Part shown: positions 46,479 to 59,218 of the stretch, in pieces
Numbering within the stretch: the first letter of the stretch is position 1
Layout of the letters: the number at the start of each line of letters is the position of its first letter
Source of the DNA: Temnothorax longispinosus
Lineage: Eukaryota > Arthropoda > Insecta > Hymenoptera > Formicidae
DNA length: 64,000 nt
NCBI RefSeq assembly: GCF_030848805.1
Contig: NC_092363.1
Location: 14,974,600-15,038,599, forward strand
Reading direction: 5' to 3'
The notes under the pieces: model-generated
Databases searched by the model: none
Told to the model about the DNA's origin: nothing
What the model saw: only the letters and a program-made list of their open reading frames with translations
Translations under genes and position numbers: made by a program

Positions 46479-49400
46479 ATGGAGTCTAAAACGCATGATA
46501 CCAGTAATGACTCTGAAGTGAAACTTTCTGACACCAAGGATTTGGACGGCGAGAAGTCTAGGAAGGCGCAGTCGAGTTCTGTAGAAGATTTAAGCATCTC
46601 AAAGAATGTAGATAGTTGTAGTGTTACATCTGAGAGCAGTGGCACTTTAAAAGACGTTAGTCATATAGTCGGATTTAATAACAATCTTGCCTGTGGAACT
46701 ATGCAAAACGAGCGAGCGGGCGAACCTATGGAACTTTCTGCAGAGGACGAGATTAAGATAACGACTAATAAATGTGACAAAACTAACGATGTGTTAAAAG
46801 AAATCTTGTACGCCACCAGTTGTAATCCAATCGATTTATCAGAGGCGACTACCTCGCAAAACAATAGTCCGTCTTCTTCTTGTACTAACGAAGCAAACGC
46901 ATTGCACACGGATCAGAATAAAGTTAAAAGAAGTATTTCGAAAGGTCAAGTGTATACCGGTAGCGGTATGTCGGTAGAAAAATCAGATGATAGCTCAGAC
47001 GAAGATTTGAGTAAGCGACAGAAGTTAAATAAAAATGCGCGCCACATCAGTGCTGGAAACGTAAACGACGATGCGGTGACGTTTCAAAGAAACAAATCAA
47101 AAGCGAAACAGCGAAATTATCGTAAGAGGCGGAATATAACAAGCGATAATGAAGACAGTTCGGGGAATACCTTGTCTAACGAGGTAACAAGGGAAGCTTC
47201 CATTCCTGACGCAGATGAAGGTACTTGTTTGTTTTGTCATTCATATTGGTAACAACAGTATATCTTTGTTATTTAATTGATCTTGATTTTGTAATTTTGT
47301 AATTATGCTTAAGGAGTCTCTTTCTTATTATAATAGATAAGATATAGGTATCAATAATTATTGTACAATTATATATGATAATAATTATATGTAATTTCAT
47401 GAAAGGGGCTAGCGAACCAAGCTCGTTCGTAGTGCTTTATAATTATATCTTACAATCGACGAATAATATTTCAATAACTGCGAGCCGATAAATGTCGGAC
47501 TGAACCCAGCTATCGTTAAAAATCGACGAATAAACATATAATATTTCAATAACTGCGAGCCGATAAATGTCGGACTGAACCCAGCTATCGTTGGAACATT
47601 AAAACCCTTCCCTCCCCGGAATTAAATCGAACGATTTAATTATCTAAAAACTGTAAAGAAATTATTGCGAAAAATATTACCTCAGCCAGGATTCGAACCT
47701 GGAACTTCCCTCATTCCGTGTAGGGCGTCGTACCAATTCGACTACCGAGGCATGTGATAATATTTATCGCAATAACAGGTTAATACATGTAAGACGCTAT
47801 ATGTCGCCCGCGTAAATATAAACGATTAGTTTGTCATGTTCGCCTATTATAAATAATTTCATGAAAGGGGCTAGCGAACCAAGCTCATTCGTAGTGCTTT
47901 ATAATTAACGAGCTTGGTTCGCTAGCCTCTTTCATGAAATTATTTATAATATGCGAACATGACAAACTATTCGTTTAATAATTATATGTATAAATTATAT
48001 ACATAAAATTAATATTGTGATTTCAGGAAATGTTGCATCTGCCAGTACCAGAAATGAGTCAGCTCAAAACGAATCGTCAAATAGAAGTTCAGAAGCTCAT
48101 AGAGCAGGATCAGAAACGCCTAATGACGAATCTGATCGATACAAAGACGAGAGAGGTATTCTATGCTTTTGCATTGGTTGTTTGATAAGATGTAGAATTC
48201 TGAATTCTGGACAGGTGACTCGAACGAATGGAGAGCTGCTAACGACGATGAATGGGACGAAGATGAGGAAGATGAGGATGAGGACGAAGAAATACCTCAT
48301 TGTCTAAAAATAGAGAAACCACCTCCTAATTGGCGTATTGTACCAGAAGTAATAAATCGCCAAATAGGTAGCAATCCGTTATTCCAAAAAAGGTTCTACG
48401 GTTCTTTACATGCGGTAGAGCGGCTGCAAGTTATGCATAAACTTAATGAACATCAGGTAAATTATTTAATTTGTAAATGCTGTACAGGGTATATCTCTAA
48501 TGTTTGACCCAACCCTCGGATCTCGGAAACGACTTTAAATATGGAAAAACGCCGAAACACATGTTCGATTATTTGGAGGGGCTGCTTATTTTATGCCAAA
48601 AAAATTTCTTAGCTCCCCAGGACTAAGGCGGAGGCGGGGGCACAAGACATAAATTTTAAATGTGAAGGTGGGTCAAATTGTAGCTTGTATTAAAAAATTT
48701 AGTGAAAAGAAACTTTTTGGTGAACGTGGTTGATAAGGGGGTCGCTGCAACCCCCTTATCAAAAGTTATAAGGGTATTCATAGTTGAATCTATTTAAGAC
48801 TGTCTTAAGTACAATCTTAAGATGTCATAAACCAATTACAGAGCCGTATTAGCATCTTAAGACATTTTAGACTTTCCAACACTGTTTACAATGCATTCGG
48901 GAGCTGTCGACTACTATTCCGACGGTTAGTTCACCTAATTGAAATAAAAACATTTTTAATTTTGACTGTAATTGATCGTGGAGGAGTGAAGAGTAATACC
49001 CCCTTTCTCTGCACTTAGCGGCAAATGCACATAAAAATACATTTAAAATGAGCTACAATTTGACCCACCCTCCCATTTAAAATTTTTGACTTGCGCCCCT
49101 GCTTCCGCCCTCTTGGGGGAGGGGGCTAAGAAATTTTTTTGGCATAAAATAAGCAGCCTCTCGAGCAAGTGTTTCAGCGTTTTCCCATATTTATTTAAAG
49201 CTGTTTTCGAGATCTAAGGAGTTGAGTCAGACTTTAGAGAAACCTTGTATATCGACATGAGATTTATATCGTTTTAGGATCATTACTGGGCTACTCTTGC
49301 ATCATTAACTATTATTTACATTTGATTATTATTTACAGGGTTGCGTAAATGCCTTAAACTTCAATCAAAAAGGAAATTTGTTAGCGAGTGCCTCTGATGA

Positions 49401-52335
49401 TTTAGCAGTTGTTATTTGGGATTGGGCTGTAGGGAAAAAGCGTCACTGGTTTATGAGCGGTCATACAAGCAATATGTTTCAAGTGTGTATCTTATAACTA
49501 AGCGTTACAATCGATATGTTGTACAACAGTTATTTTTATATTATTATGTTTATCTTTTGCCAATAAATTTTTCGAAATTGTATGCGTTCAGGCAAAGTGG
49601 TTACCATTAGACGTGGAATACCTTATGGTCACTTGTGCTAGAGACGGTCAGGTACGTTTATTAGATCTTAAACATGACACATCGAAGAAATTGGCGACGC
49701 ATCGTGGACCGTCACACAAATTGGCTGTGCACCCTGAAACACCTCATGTGGTCTTTTCCGCTGGAGAGGATGCAAGGGTATTCTCCATAGATATCCGAGA
49801 GAGTAAGCCAAACAAGTGAGTCGCGATTAAAAAGCATAAGTATATTTGTATTTTCTATTTGCGTCTGTAGCCCGCAGCATATCTATATATAATGTTAATT
49901 TTTCGCGTAATAACTATCAGTACAAAATTACTTTCTTCAAAAAAGGTAAAAAAAGGCCAAGTACACGCGCAATGTATGTTGTAAATCCAAAAATTTAACC
50001 TAAGAGTGGTAGCAACTTTATTTCTTCTTAACAAAACTATTATATCACAAAATTGCTTTAACTAACTCAACCCAAGTGATATGTATTTCAAAAAAATATA
50101 TAAAATCTTTAAATTGCGCCAATTGCAAAGAGAATAGATATGTATATTGCTTTGAAAAATAATTGTTGTGCAACTACTTTTAAAAAATAAAACCCGAGTG
50201 ATACGTATCTTTGTTCCATTCAAGGGTCTTCCTATTCCAATCCAAGTGATAGTAGCTTTAATTCTCCTTAACGAAATTATAAAATTACAAAGAATAATTT
50301 TTATCACAAAGAATTAAAGAGGTAACAGTACAAAATAAAAATTTTTAATTAAAATAAAATGAATTTTTCTTGTAAAAAAAACTTGGCGCTGTTGAACCTC
50401 GAAATTTAATAAAGTACTAAGATTTTTAATTATATAAAAAATAAGCATAATTTTTGAAAGAATGCGACAGGAGTAAAAAAGCAACGCTAAGTTTTTTTAC
50501 AAGAAAAATTTATTATATTTTAATTAAATATTTTTATTTTGTATTGTTACCATATGATACAAAGAAAAACATTTTTATTATATAAATGTGGTCCAAACTA
50601 TCCATTAAGCCTTGTTAGACCAGAACCTGACCCGTTCACTGGTTATCGAGATCTCAAAATCTCGGGTACTTGCAACTCGTCGTATCGCGTATAAAAAGAT
50701 CCACGATGCGGTCTTGCTTCGTGTATACTTGGCGCGAGACACTACCGTGTCTCTTGATACGTAATAAAATGGACTTTTCTTGTATCCACAGATTAATCGT
50801 AGTAAAGGACGGTTCATCAGAAGTGCAACTATTCAGTATACATTCGAATCCTTTTAATAGTAATGAATTTTGCGTCGGCGGCCGTTCCCATTACGTGAGA
50901 GTGTACGATCGGCGAAAAGCTTCGACACCGCTTTATAAACTGTGTCCCGATCACCTGGTACGTCGCATTATATAGCAATCTTATTGCTGAAAAAGTTCAC
51001 CAATACTTGAAGTAATATAACAAATATTGTAGTTTGTTTCTTTTTTACACATGTTTAATTTCATTATATATGTAATTATAATGTCTTAGACAGGAAATAA
51101 GCACGCGCATGTAACGTGCGCTGTGTATAATCACAACGGAACAGAAATTCTCGCATCGTATAATGACGAGGACATATACCTATTTGATAGATTAATGTCG
51201 TCACGTGTAGATTACGCTCATAGATATCAGGGCCATAGGAATAGTGCAACTGGTACGTTATACATAAAATGATATGAATATTATTACATTCTATATCCTC
51301 AACTCTACATCTTTTTAATTCTTAGATCTCTTTTTTTTATATGCATGTTAGTTAAGAAACGATGCTGTAAATAATTGTGATTTATTAACTGTCATTTGTT
51401 GCTCAATTGCAGTAAAGGGAGTCAATTTCTTCGGACCTAAAAGCGAATATGTCATATCCGGATCCGATTGCGGTAATATATTCATTTGGGACAAAAACAC
51501 GGAAGCTGTTGTACAGTGGATGGCTGGAGATGATCAAGGAGTTGTGAGTTTACTTCATAAATTTGATAAACAAATTTTTCTTTTTCTGTAATGTGGAAGA
51601 GAAAATAACAGTCTTCTTTTCATTTAATTTATAGGTAAATTGCTTAGAAGGACACCCACATATTCCCATTCTTGCGACAAGTGGATTGGATTACGACGTT
51701 AAGATATGGGAGCCTAAGCGCAAAGAACCTCCGATGATGAAATCATTCGCAAACGTAGGTAGACAAAAATCATCTTTCTACATATCTCTTCTTTTTCTTG
51801 TTTCACATTTTCTGTTTATCTTCTTTGCATACTTTTTTGTTGTTTTGTCATCGTTTAATAATAATGTTTAGTATCTCGTTTCTCAAATAAACAATACAGT
51901 TGAATGTAACTAATAATGGCGACTAATTATTAGTTGTGGACTAATTGTATATCGATAAACGTATGATGATTCACATATTCCTTTTTTTCATAAGTGCGTC
52001 AAGTCCAACGCGAGGAATAGGAAGCAAGAAAACGTGCCTGATTCGTTCGATGGCCAATTACTTTGGATTTTACTGAGACATATCCGTCATAGAGAGAGAG
52101 TACGTGTAAGTAATAAATAATATAAATATTGTAGACATTTTTGTGATATTTCAAATTGATTGTTTCACTATTGTGCCCCTTCTAGAATCTTTATACACGT
52201 TACGAGGATCCAAATCAGGAAGAAGATGACTTTGACGATTATCACCATGACTCCTCGATGGATAGCTCATCCGAGGACAGTGATAACCAATCGGAAGGCG
52301 GCGACGTTGGAAGAATACAATGCCCTCCGTCTTAA
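46479..52335 (+). CDS. DCAF8: DDB1- and CUL4-associated factor 8 homologue
   Basis: Coding exons 46479-47220, 48027-48155, 48215-48456, 49339-49482, 49592-49815, 50792-50957, 51090-51252, 51413-51543, 51635-51754, 51995-52105 and 52186-52335 give 773 aa. It is a substrate receptor of CUL4-DDB1 ubiquitin ligases. Residues 1 to about 330 are Ser/Asp/Glu-rich and low complexity, including an acidic run EWDEDEEDEDEDEE; this part is longer than in human (597 aa). After RFYGSLHAVERLQVMHKLNE, WD40 repeats run from about 372 to 724 (LASASDDLAVVIWDW, VTCARDGQVRLLDL, ATSGLDYDVKIWEP). DDB1-binding WDxR-like elements are FSIDIRES and VRVYDRRK. The tail is acidic and ends RIQCPPS, like RVQCMPS in vertebrate DCAF8. 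The start is the first in-frame Met after the acceptor at 46384. All introns are GT-AG. Confidence 0.95.
47390..47985. mobile_element. Composite repeat in DCAF8 intron 2
   Basis: A 52-bp block, ATTTCATGAAAGGGGCTAGC onward, occurs at 47396-47447 and again directly at 47859-47910, with an inverted copy at 47908-47945. A 53-bp unit is tandemly repeated at 47465-47517 and 47540-47592. In the middle lies a tRNA-like sequence between inverted repeats. It is probably a non-autonomous element of SINE-like origin. Confidence 0.6.
47679..47751 (-). pseudogene. tRNA-like sequence, probably SINE-type or pseudo-tRNA
   Basis: Read on minus, 73 nt fold as a cloverleaf. The acceptor stem GCCTCGG/CTGAGGT has two G-U pairs, the D stem GTCG/CGAC is perfect and its loop has AATTGGTA, and the T arm CCAGG-TTCGAAT-CCTGG is perfect. 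A-box TAGTCGAATTGG and B-box GGTTCGAATCC match the pol III consensus. The anticodon arm is poor: one C-A mismatch and A instead of U at position 33, with CGG in the anticodon place. It is therefore unlikely to be a working tRNA. AT-rich inverted repeats (ATTGCGAAAAATATTA / TAATATTTATCGCAAT) abut it on both sides. Confidence 0.65.
48484..49255. mobile_element. Foldback element of about 770 bp in DCAF8 intron 4
   Basis: The ends ACAGGGTATATCTCTAATG and a diverged complement are followed inward by TTATTTTATGCCAAAAAAAT and its complement, and by AATTGTAGCT against its complement. A smaller palindrome around TCTTAAGATGTCATAAACC lies at 48785-48875. No coding frame is recognisable. Confidence 0.65.
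50322..50552. repeat. Foldback in DCAF8 intron 6
   Basis: ATTTTTCTTGTAAAAAAAAC and its complement, with flanking TTAATTAAAATA arms, pair across about 90 bp. Confidence 0.6.
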
Positions 52336-54386
52336 AGTTGTTGCTTAACGCGATTTGATATTACTGCGATGAGAGTTATATAGCGTTCATATTAGTTGTT
52401 TCACGATTATAGTAAATTCTACTGGATAACTGTGTCGATGGCTTTACATAGTGGAGTGTATAGGAGGGACAGTAATCGCAACGTATCGAAGAAGCTCCTT
52501 ATTCTAGTTACGATTGATCTTTTTTATTAACTGGAAATATTCGGTAGCATGAACTACATGAGTGGTTCACGGTTGTATTGTAATTTTTGAATATATACGT
52601 TGAACGGACACGTGAAGACTGTACATTTTGATGAGATGTATGTACGATACTAGGCATAACCGAAGAGAGAGAGAGAGAGAGAGGGGGGAGGGAGGGAGAG
52701 AGAGGAACATAATGTCTTAAATCGGGGCATAAGACGTCTTAAAGACGTCATATTATGAGACTCTTGAAGACGTCTTAATAATGTCTTTAAGACGTTATAT
52801 ATCCCGATTTGAGGCATGTATTTGAGACAAAAGGTACGGAGTTACGTTGAAAATACCGTTGACTGTATTATTTACACAAGAAACATTTTAGGATTAATCA
52901 TCGTAGACGACAATCATTTTAATCAGTAGGTTTATTCACATTTGTTTTTAAAATGACCTTGAGTACATTTCTGCCTGGCAGATAAGGTCACTACCTCATT
53001 TAGTCGTAACATTTAGCCTCCTGAAAAAAGCGTTTCCCATGTTCATATAACATTTTTTCATCTTTTCGGTGTGAGGAATATCTCCCTAAATTTTGGCCGT
53101 ACCTTTTTAGAACACCCTGTATATACAGGGTCATTTTAAATGCTCTGGGCAAATCTCTCGAAAAATATGGAAGATATGGAAAAACATTTCAGACAAAAGT
53201 TATAGAATATCAAGGGGGACAAATAATAGTAAAACCAATTTTCGAAAAAATCGATTTAAGATCACATAAGGTTATCGCCATTTTTTAAATGAAATTGTAT
53301 GATTGTTTTACATAATATGATTCTTCTAAATATTCTACATATAAAAGTATTAAGGTAGAGCATTCAAAAAATGAATGGTTTACGAGATATTTCATATTTT
53401 ATTCTGGCACATTTTGACATGAAACATAAAATATCTCATAAACTATTCATTTTTTGGTAATTGTACCTTAACACGTTTATGTATGTACAGAATAATAAGA
53501 TGAATCAATTGGTGTAAAGAAAACATATTATTGCTTTTCAAAAAAGACATGTATTATAGTTGCAAGCCGGTACAGAGCCGGATTTTCCATTTTAGCTCTT
53601 AAAAAATTTATAATAAATAAAATACGGACTCGCAGCTAAGCAACCCGACAGAGGTCGGTAGTGTTACTCCTGTCGACCCTTACAAGGGAATTCAAATGTT
53701 TAAAGAGCCGGGGGTACGGGTTTCCGTTATCCGATCAAGCTGAACTTTGGCAGTGATTATTTTTTTGTGAATTGGAAATATTTTGGGGGGGTGGCGCAAA
53801 AAAATTTTTTTTGTCGAGTAAATAATAAGGACCACTCTAATATATATATACTTGGCGTGAGACGCTACCGCGTCTTTTGATAAGGTCATCTCGTTCGATA
53901 ATAAAATCCCAATTAGAATTCGGATATTTCTTTTACTTCGCGGTGTTTTCGGGACACTGTATGTATTGATGTATATAGCGCGGTCGAAACTCCCGCCACC
54001 TAGCGGCGCAGTTCGCCGAGCGATCACAGCGGTGGCGGTGATAGGAGGGTAAAGGGTCACGGCGCGCATGACCAATCGGACGTGTTCGTTCTCTCCTATC
54101 CTCGTCTGCCCCGTCGGCCTGGCTCCTACGCGTAAGAATATCACTGACGTGTCCCGTGTCCCCGTGCGAGGATCGGCTTATCAGCTTACGTACGTTCGTG
54201 CAATTCGTCGGTTCGCCTCGGCTCTCGCCGATAAGTTTGCCCCGGCCCCGCGCGCATAGAATTAGCCAGGCAATACCGCCAGTCATTGGGCTGCAAGCGA
54301 ACAGAAATCTCCCGTGCAACACCCAGAGTCCGAGAGAAGACACACCGAGTTTGAGGCCAGCGGCGAATCGAGCGACAAGCAAAATT
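52336..54386. other. DCAF8 3' UTR, repeats and BI-1 5' region
   Basis: It contains a (GA)n tract (52664-52705), a palindrome built on AAGACGTCTTAAAGACGTC (52715-52816), an ACAGGGT-type end (53113-53130) with inner inverted repeats to about 53490, a copy of the repeat at 108-240 (53568-53690), and a short repeat shared with 50735-50768 (53845-53908). From 53950 the sequence turns CG-rich, marking the BI-1 promoter. Long minus frames here (up to 215 codons) are composition artefacts. Confidence 0.55.
53993..54006 (-). promoter_or_regulatory. CTCF-like motif upstream of BI-1
   Basis: On the minus strand CCGCTAGGTGGCGG fits the CTCF core CCRSYAGRKGGCRS at every position. It lies about 380 bp upstream of the BI-1 start codon in the CG-rich promoter. 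Binding is not shown. Confidence 0.4.
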
Positions 54387-57300
54387 ATGGCATCGGCCGC
54401 GAACTTCAACGTTTTTCTCAACAATTGCTTCAGCAGCACGCTGTGAGTATTCCGCTCGCGATGGCAAGGATGAAACGCGTCGAGCCACATAATCGGGAAC
54501 AAAAATACGTTTTTGCACGATTCTCTCTGTCTCTTTCTTTCCCGTGCCTGCAGACTCGGTCTCGTGACGCAATGTCGCAATCTCGTTTTTACCTTCGCGT
54601 TCTCGTAAAAAAAAAGAGAATATCATAATTTACGATATATGTCACGTCATATCGCGCGTTCGTGCGCGACATGTGACCTTCAACTTCGAGGTGTTCGGTA
54701 GGTGTTCCGCAAACGACGATGAACGTCGTTCGTTCGTAGATAACAAACGCGACGTGGTTGCGTCGTTGCGGGTCTATGTATAGCGAAAGCGAACGCCGAG
54801 GCCGAGAAACGCCGAAAGTGTGACGTCGGGAGAGAAATTTCGTGGCTTTCCCCGACGACGATGTCGATAATGACATCCTCGGCGAGGGAGAAACCGACTT
54901 CAAACCTTTCCTTTCCCTCCAAAGGGTCGTTTTCAACAACTGAGCTGGGACACCCTATAAAGAGAACCTTTTTTTTCCAGCTCCACACGTGTTGTTTTTA
55001 GCCGTGCTGCGTAGTGCCTTTTGTACTCGGAACGGCAAGGGTGACTTCGATCGAATTCCGATTAATTTAATCGGCGATTAACTCATCGAGCGATACCCGT
55101 GCCACTTCGTTAACACGGATGTAATTATCGATTTTTCGTTGTTTAACGTAACGAGAAACGGGATCAGAGGCGGGATTCTGTAATTCGGTATCGTTGCGCA
55201 GTTTTTTTTACCATATATAATACCTGCGCAACGATATCGAAATTGTCGTTAAGGAGTTACAGAATTCTGCTACAGATTCGGGAGGACGAATTGTACAATT
55301 GGAAATTTTGCCTCGGGCGATTCTGCCGGTCGAACTAATCTCAGATTAAATTAATTGGAACTTTGCCGCTCTAAACTGTGAAAAGGGCGGAGAGACAGAA
55401 ATTTCGAGAAAAAGATTTTCCACGAAGGGGAAGAACATGCATCTTAGAAAAACGGGAAAAGACTGGAAAAAGGGGAAAAAGTAATATAACAGCGTTTCCA
55501 TTTTCTAAAATGTCCAATTAGTCGGCCCTTCACATCTTAACTTGCCCTGTTGTTTTCATTTTGTGAACTTGTGACGATATTGACGACGTAAACGCGATAT
55601 TCCCGTAATTTTTTATAACTGACTTGATAAAAAGAAAGAGTTGTCTAAACTCCGATTATCTTAATTAACGATAACTTATCAAACAACACCATTTTGCTAT
55701 AGATAGAATAATTGATTTTTTTTTATTGATTTATCTAACATGGAAAAAAAATCAATCACAACGAATTGTGTAGTTGGAAAGTTTGGTTCAGGCGTTTCTG
55801 TCCCGGCCGAGTTTGATCGAAGTTACATGCTGTGAAATTGGCCCCACTTTTTCATAATTCGAAAAAATTTATCAGAGTTCTGTATACCCCAGCAAGAGTT
55901 CTAGAGTTCTCTATCGATTTTAGAAAGAGTTCCGTATTTAAAGTAACGAAAACACACAATTCAAAAAATAGGGGAGGGGGCTAACTTCACGGCGCCCCCA
56001 TTTTTGAAAAAAATCAATTTTTTGTGGTAGATTCAGTAAGATTTCGATGAGTTCTAGAGTTTCTTATAGGTTTTACTTAGTAAAAGTTCCGTTCAAAATA
56101 CCCCAAAAATCGATGATAAAGTGGAACCCATAATTTAAAAGTTATGGTTAAATTTCAAAAATTCTTCATATGAAAATGATAAACTTCATAGACATCATCA
56201 CCCTTAACTTTAAAATACCATTAACGATTGGCCTCATTAATAAGGTGACACTACGACTGCAGCATTTTTTATAAACACTAAGCAACTGCGACGATATAAA
56301 TATCCTATGAGAGGCCTTAGATTAACTTTCCAAGCGAGATAAAGAAAATCTTGAAATACGTGAGCCACTTGATTGCGTGTAATAAAATATATTCAATTTC
56401 GGGGAGAAACATAACGACAATCGGAAGATTAAAAGATAAAATTGCATTATGCCATTTATATAGATAGTGAGTGCAAGATTTGTCTCACAAGGGAGGTCCA
56501 CCTAAGTGTAAATGTTTTTCAATTTCGTTACTCTTACCTCTAACAGATATAACACGTCAAGTCCTCGTAGGCCAATATAACGCTTAATAACCGAGAAATA
56601 GATACATAGCCCTTTTAAAATAGCTCATTTTTGCAACATTAATTGCAAATTCCTCAAAATTGTGACGTAATAGAGCGCAAACTAGATTGTAATCAGCGTC
56701 CAAAAGACTACCAAAAACGACTAGTTTCGTTCTTGTGCTCGAAAAAATGTAATTTTTTGTTGTAAGTGCCATAGGTCTATTTCTCGGTTATTAAGCATTA
56801 AATGGTTTATAGACTTAGCGTGTTAAGGCCATCGCACACAAAATGCATAGCTTAGCATAAGCGTAGCATAAGACCGCTAAACCAATGAGCATCCAGCATA
56901 AAGTCGCCATATTAATTTACATAAGATCATTGGTCCGGCGGTCTTATGCTATGTTTATGCAGCCTATGCAATTTTGTGTGCGATGGCCTTTATACTTTGA
57001 AAGATGCTTTATTAAGGTCTATCCAGACAAACTTGCATAGGTGCATAACCATATGCAAAAAGAAACGGATTGGTCTATTTCCTTATGCACATGCATATGG
57101 ACCAATCAATTCTCTTATGCTTATGTTTATGCGCTATCCAAGTTTGTCTGGATTGACCTTTATGCCAGGTACTCACTAGGATCGTGCAACGTGCAATGCA
57201 ACGGTTGCTACAACTAGTGAGTACGTCTTAATTCCGGAATGAACACATTGTGAAAAAATTGTAGCAACCGTTGTGTTGCACGTCCTAGTGAGTACCCAGC

Positions 57301-59157
57301 CTTAGATAAGATCAACGAAATTGAAAAACAAATTTACATTCAGGACCTCCCTTGTCAGGGTTTTGACGATTGTTTTCAAATACAAATCTCTGTTTATGAA
57401 ACTCAATCTTTATTACAAGTGTCCACATTCGAAGGCTGCATTAGACACATTCTGCGATAGATATAGACGAAAGAATTCCCTTCTGGGATATCAGATTCCT
57501 TTGTAATAACATAAATAATTGGTATCATACGACAGAAGATTCTTAGAAGATGAGTCGATGACACTAACAAATGATAATAATACTGTTTACAGAAATGCAC
57601 CGGTCAGGCAACACTTGAAGAATGTCTACGGTTGCCTGTCTCTGTCCACCGTGTCGGCAGCGGTTGGGGCTTACGTGCACATGTACACGCAATTCTTGCA
57701 GGCCAGTTTCTTGACAACCATCGGCACCTTGGGCCTGCTTATCGCGTTAATGTCAACACCCGACAATGGCAAGAACCAAAAACTGCGTCTCGGCTACCTC
57801 CTGGGATTCGCATTCTTGTCCGGTCTTGGTTTGGGTCCTTTGCTCGAGTTGGTTGTCAGTATAGACCCGAGTATTGTGATGACGGCATTAATCGGTGAGT
57901 CAATTGTATCGGTTTATCCATTTTTAAGCTATTTTGTGCATTTTACGTCCATTCAAGACAATGTTGTCCAAAATCGACCGAATTCAAAGTTGATTAACTT
58001 GCTCAAAAGTTAAAGTAAAATTGATTTTACCCAAGTCCAGTTTTATGCACACGAGACTGTCAGATTAAGAACAAATCGTTAAAAATTTCTATGTATTTAC
58101 TATGTAACATTTTGAGAAAGTGATAAGAAGATTCATTAAATAAATAAGCCATATTTTAAGCTATTATGAAATAAAAATAAAAATATTGATCAATGATTTC
58201 TGAAATCTCATAAGAAACCTTTAGAAGTATTTGTTTCAGAATAAATAAATATGTACTTTTATGTTGGTACGATACGATGTACAATGATTGTGTAATGTTT
58301 ACAGGTACGACGGTCATCTTCGTTTCCTTTAGTCTCTCCGCACTTTTGGCTGCACGTGGCCGTTGGCTGTATCTTGGCGGCACTTTGATGAGCATGCTGA
58401 ATGTCATGATCCTGTTCTCCCTCGCTAATCTGTTCTTGCGCTCGACCTTCATCTACCAAGCACACTTATATGTGGGATTATTCGTGATTTGCGGCTTCGT
58501 TATTTACGATACGCAGCTGATCATCGAGAAGTATCATATTGGCAGCAGGGACTTTATCATGCACTCCTTGGACTTGTTTATCGATTTCGTTGGCGTTTTC
58601 CGACACCTCCTTGTGATACTTACGCAAAAGGTAAATCGTCCTGACGTATCAACTTCGTAGGAATTCACAATTTCTTCGCAGAGATATTTCTTGGAACTGG
58701 CGTGTCACTTTTCGCTGATATGTAAAAGAAATTTTGGGCTAACGGAATGTTTCTTTAACTTCAACTCAGACAATTGATTATTTACGATAAGACACATTTT
58801 CATCAGTTTAAAATAAGCTCTTAAGTAGAAACAAATAGTATAAATGAGAAGAAGTCGATAACGACTGTGTTATCGGTGTTTACGGACTCGTTTTGCGTCG
58901 ACACTAAGTAGATTAAAAGATCGATCGGTTATAGCATCGAAGTGAAAGTCGTAATATAGAATAATAAGAGATATATCTCTGGCGATATATCTACAGAAAA
59001 AAAGCACTCAAGTCCAAAAAAACAAAGCGATCTTTAGCTTACACTTTGCACGTCAGAACCGTATTTTGGGTCGCATTTTTTAAGAAATATTTGGGTGCAT
59101 ATGTAGTTAGATTCATATATATGCGCGCACGCACGCACGCACGCACGCGCACACGCA

Positions 59158-59218
<61 letters not shown>

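Noticed and set aside
47465..47592. CRISPR-like direct repeats
   Set aside because: Only two long tandem units inside an insect intron; CRISPR arrays are not expected in this genome type.
47679..47751. Functional tRNA gene (Pro, CGG)
   Set aside because: There is no U at position 33, a mismatch in the anticodon stem and two G-U pairs in the acceptor stem. It was kept only as tRNA-like.
50605..50817. 70-codon minus frame in DCAF8 intron 6
   Set aside because: Part of it is a dispersed repeat shared with 53845-53908; there is no gene structure around it.
53692..54626. Minus frames of 150-215 codons over the BI-1 promoter and exon 1
   Set aside because: They are long only because the region is CG-rich; they overlap the BI-1 first exon in antisense and match no known family.
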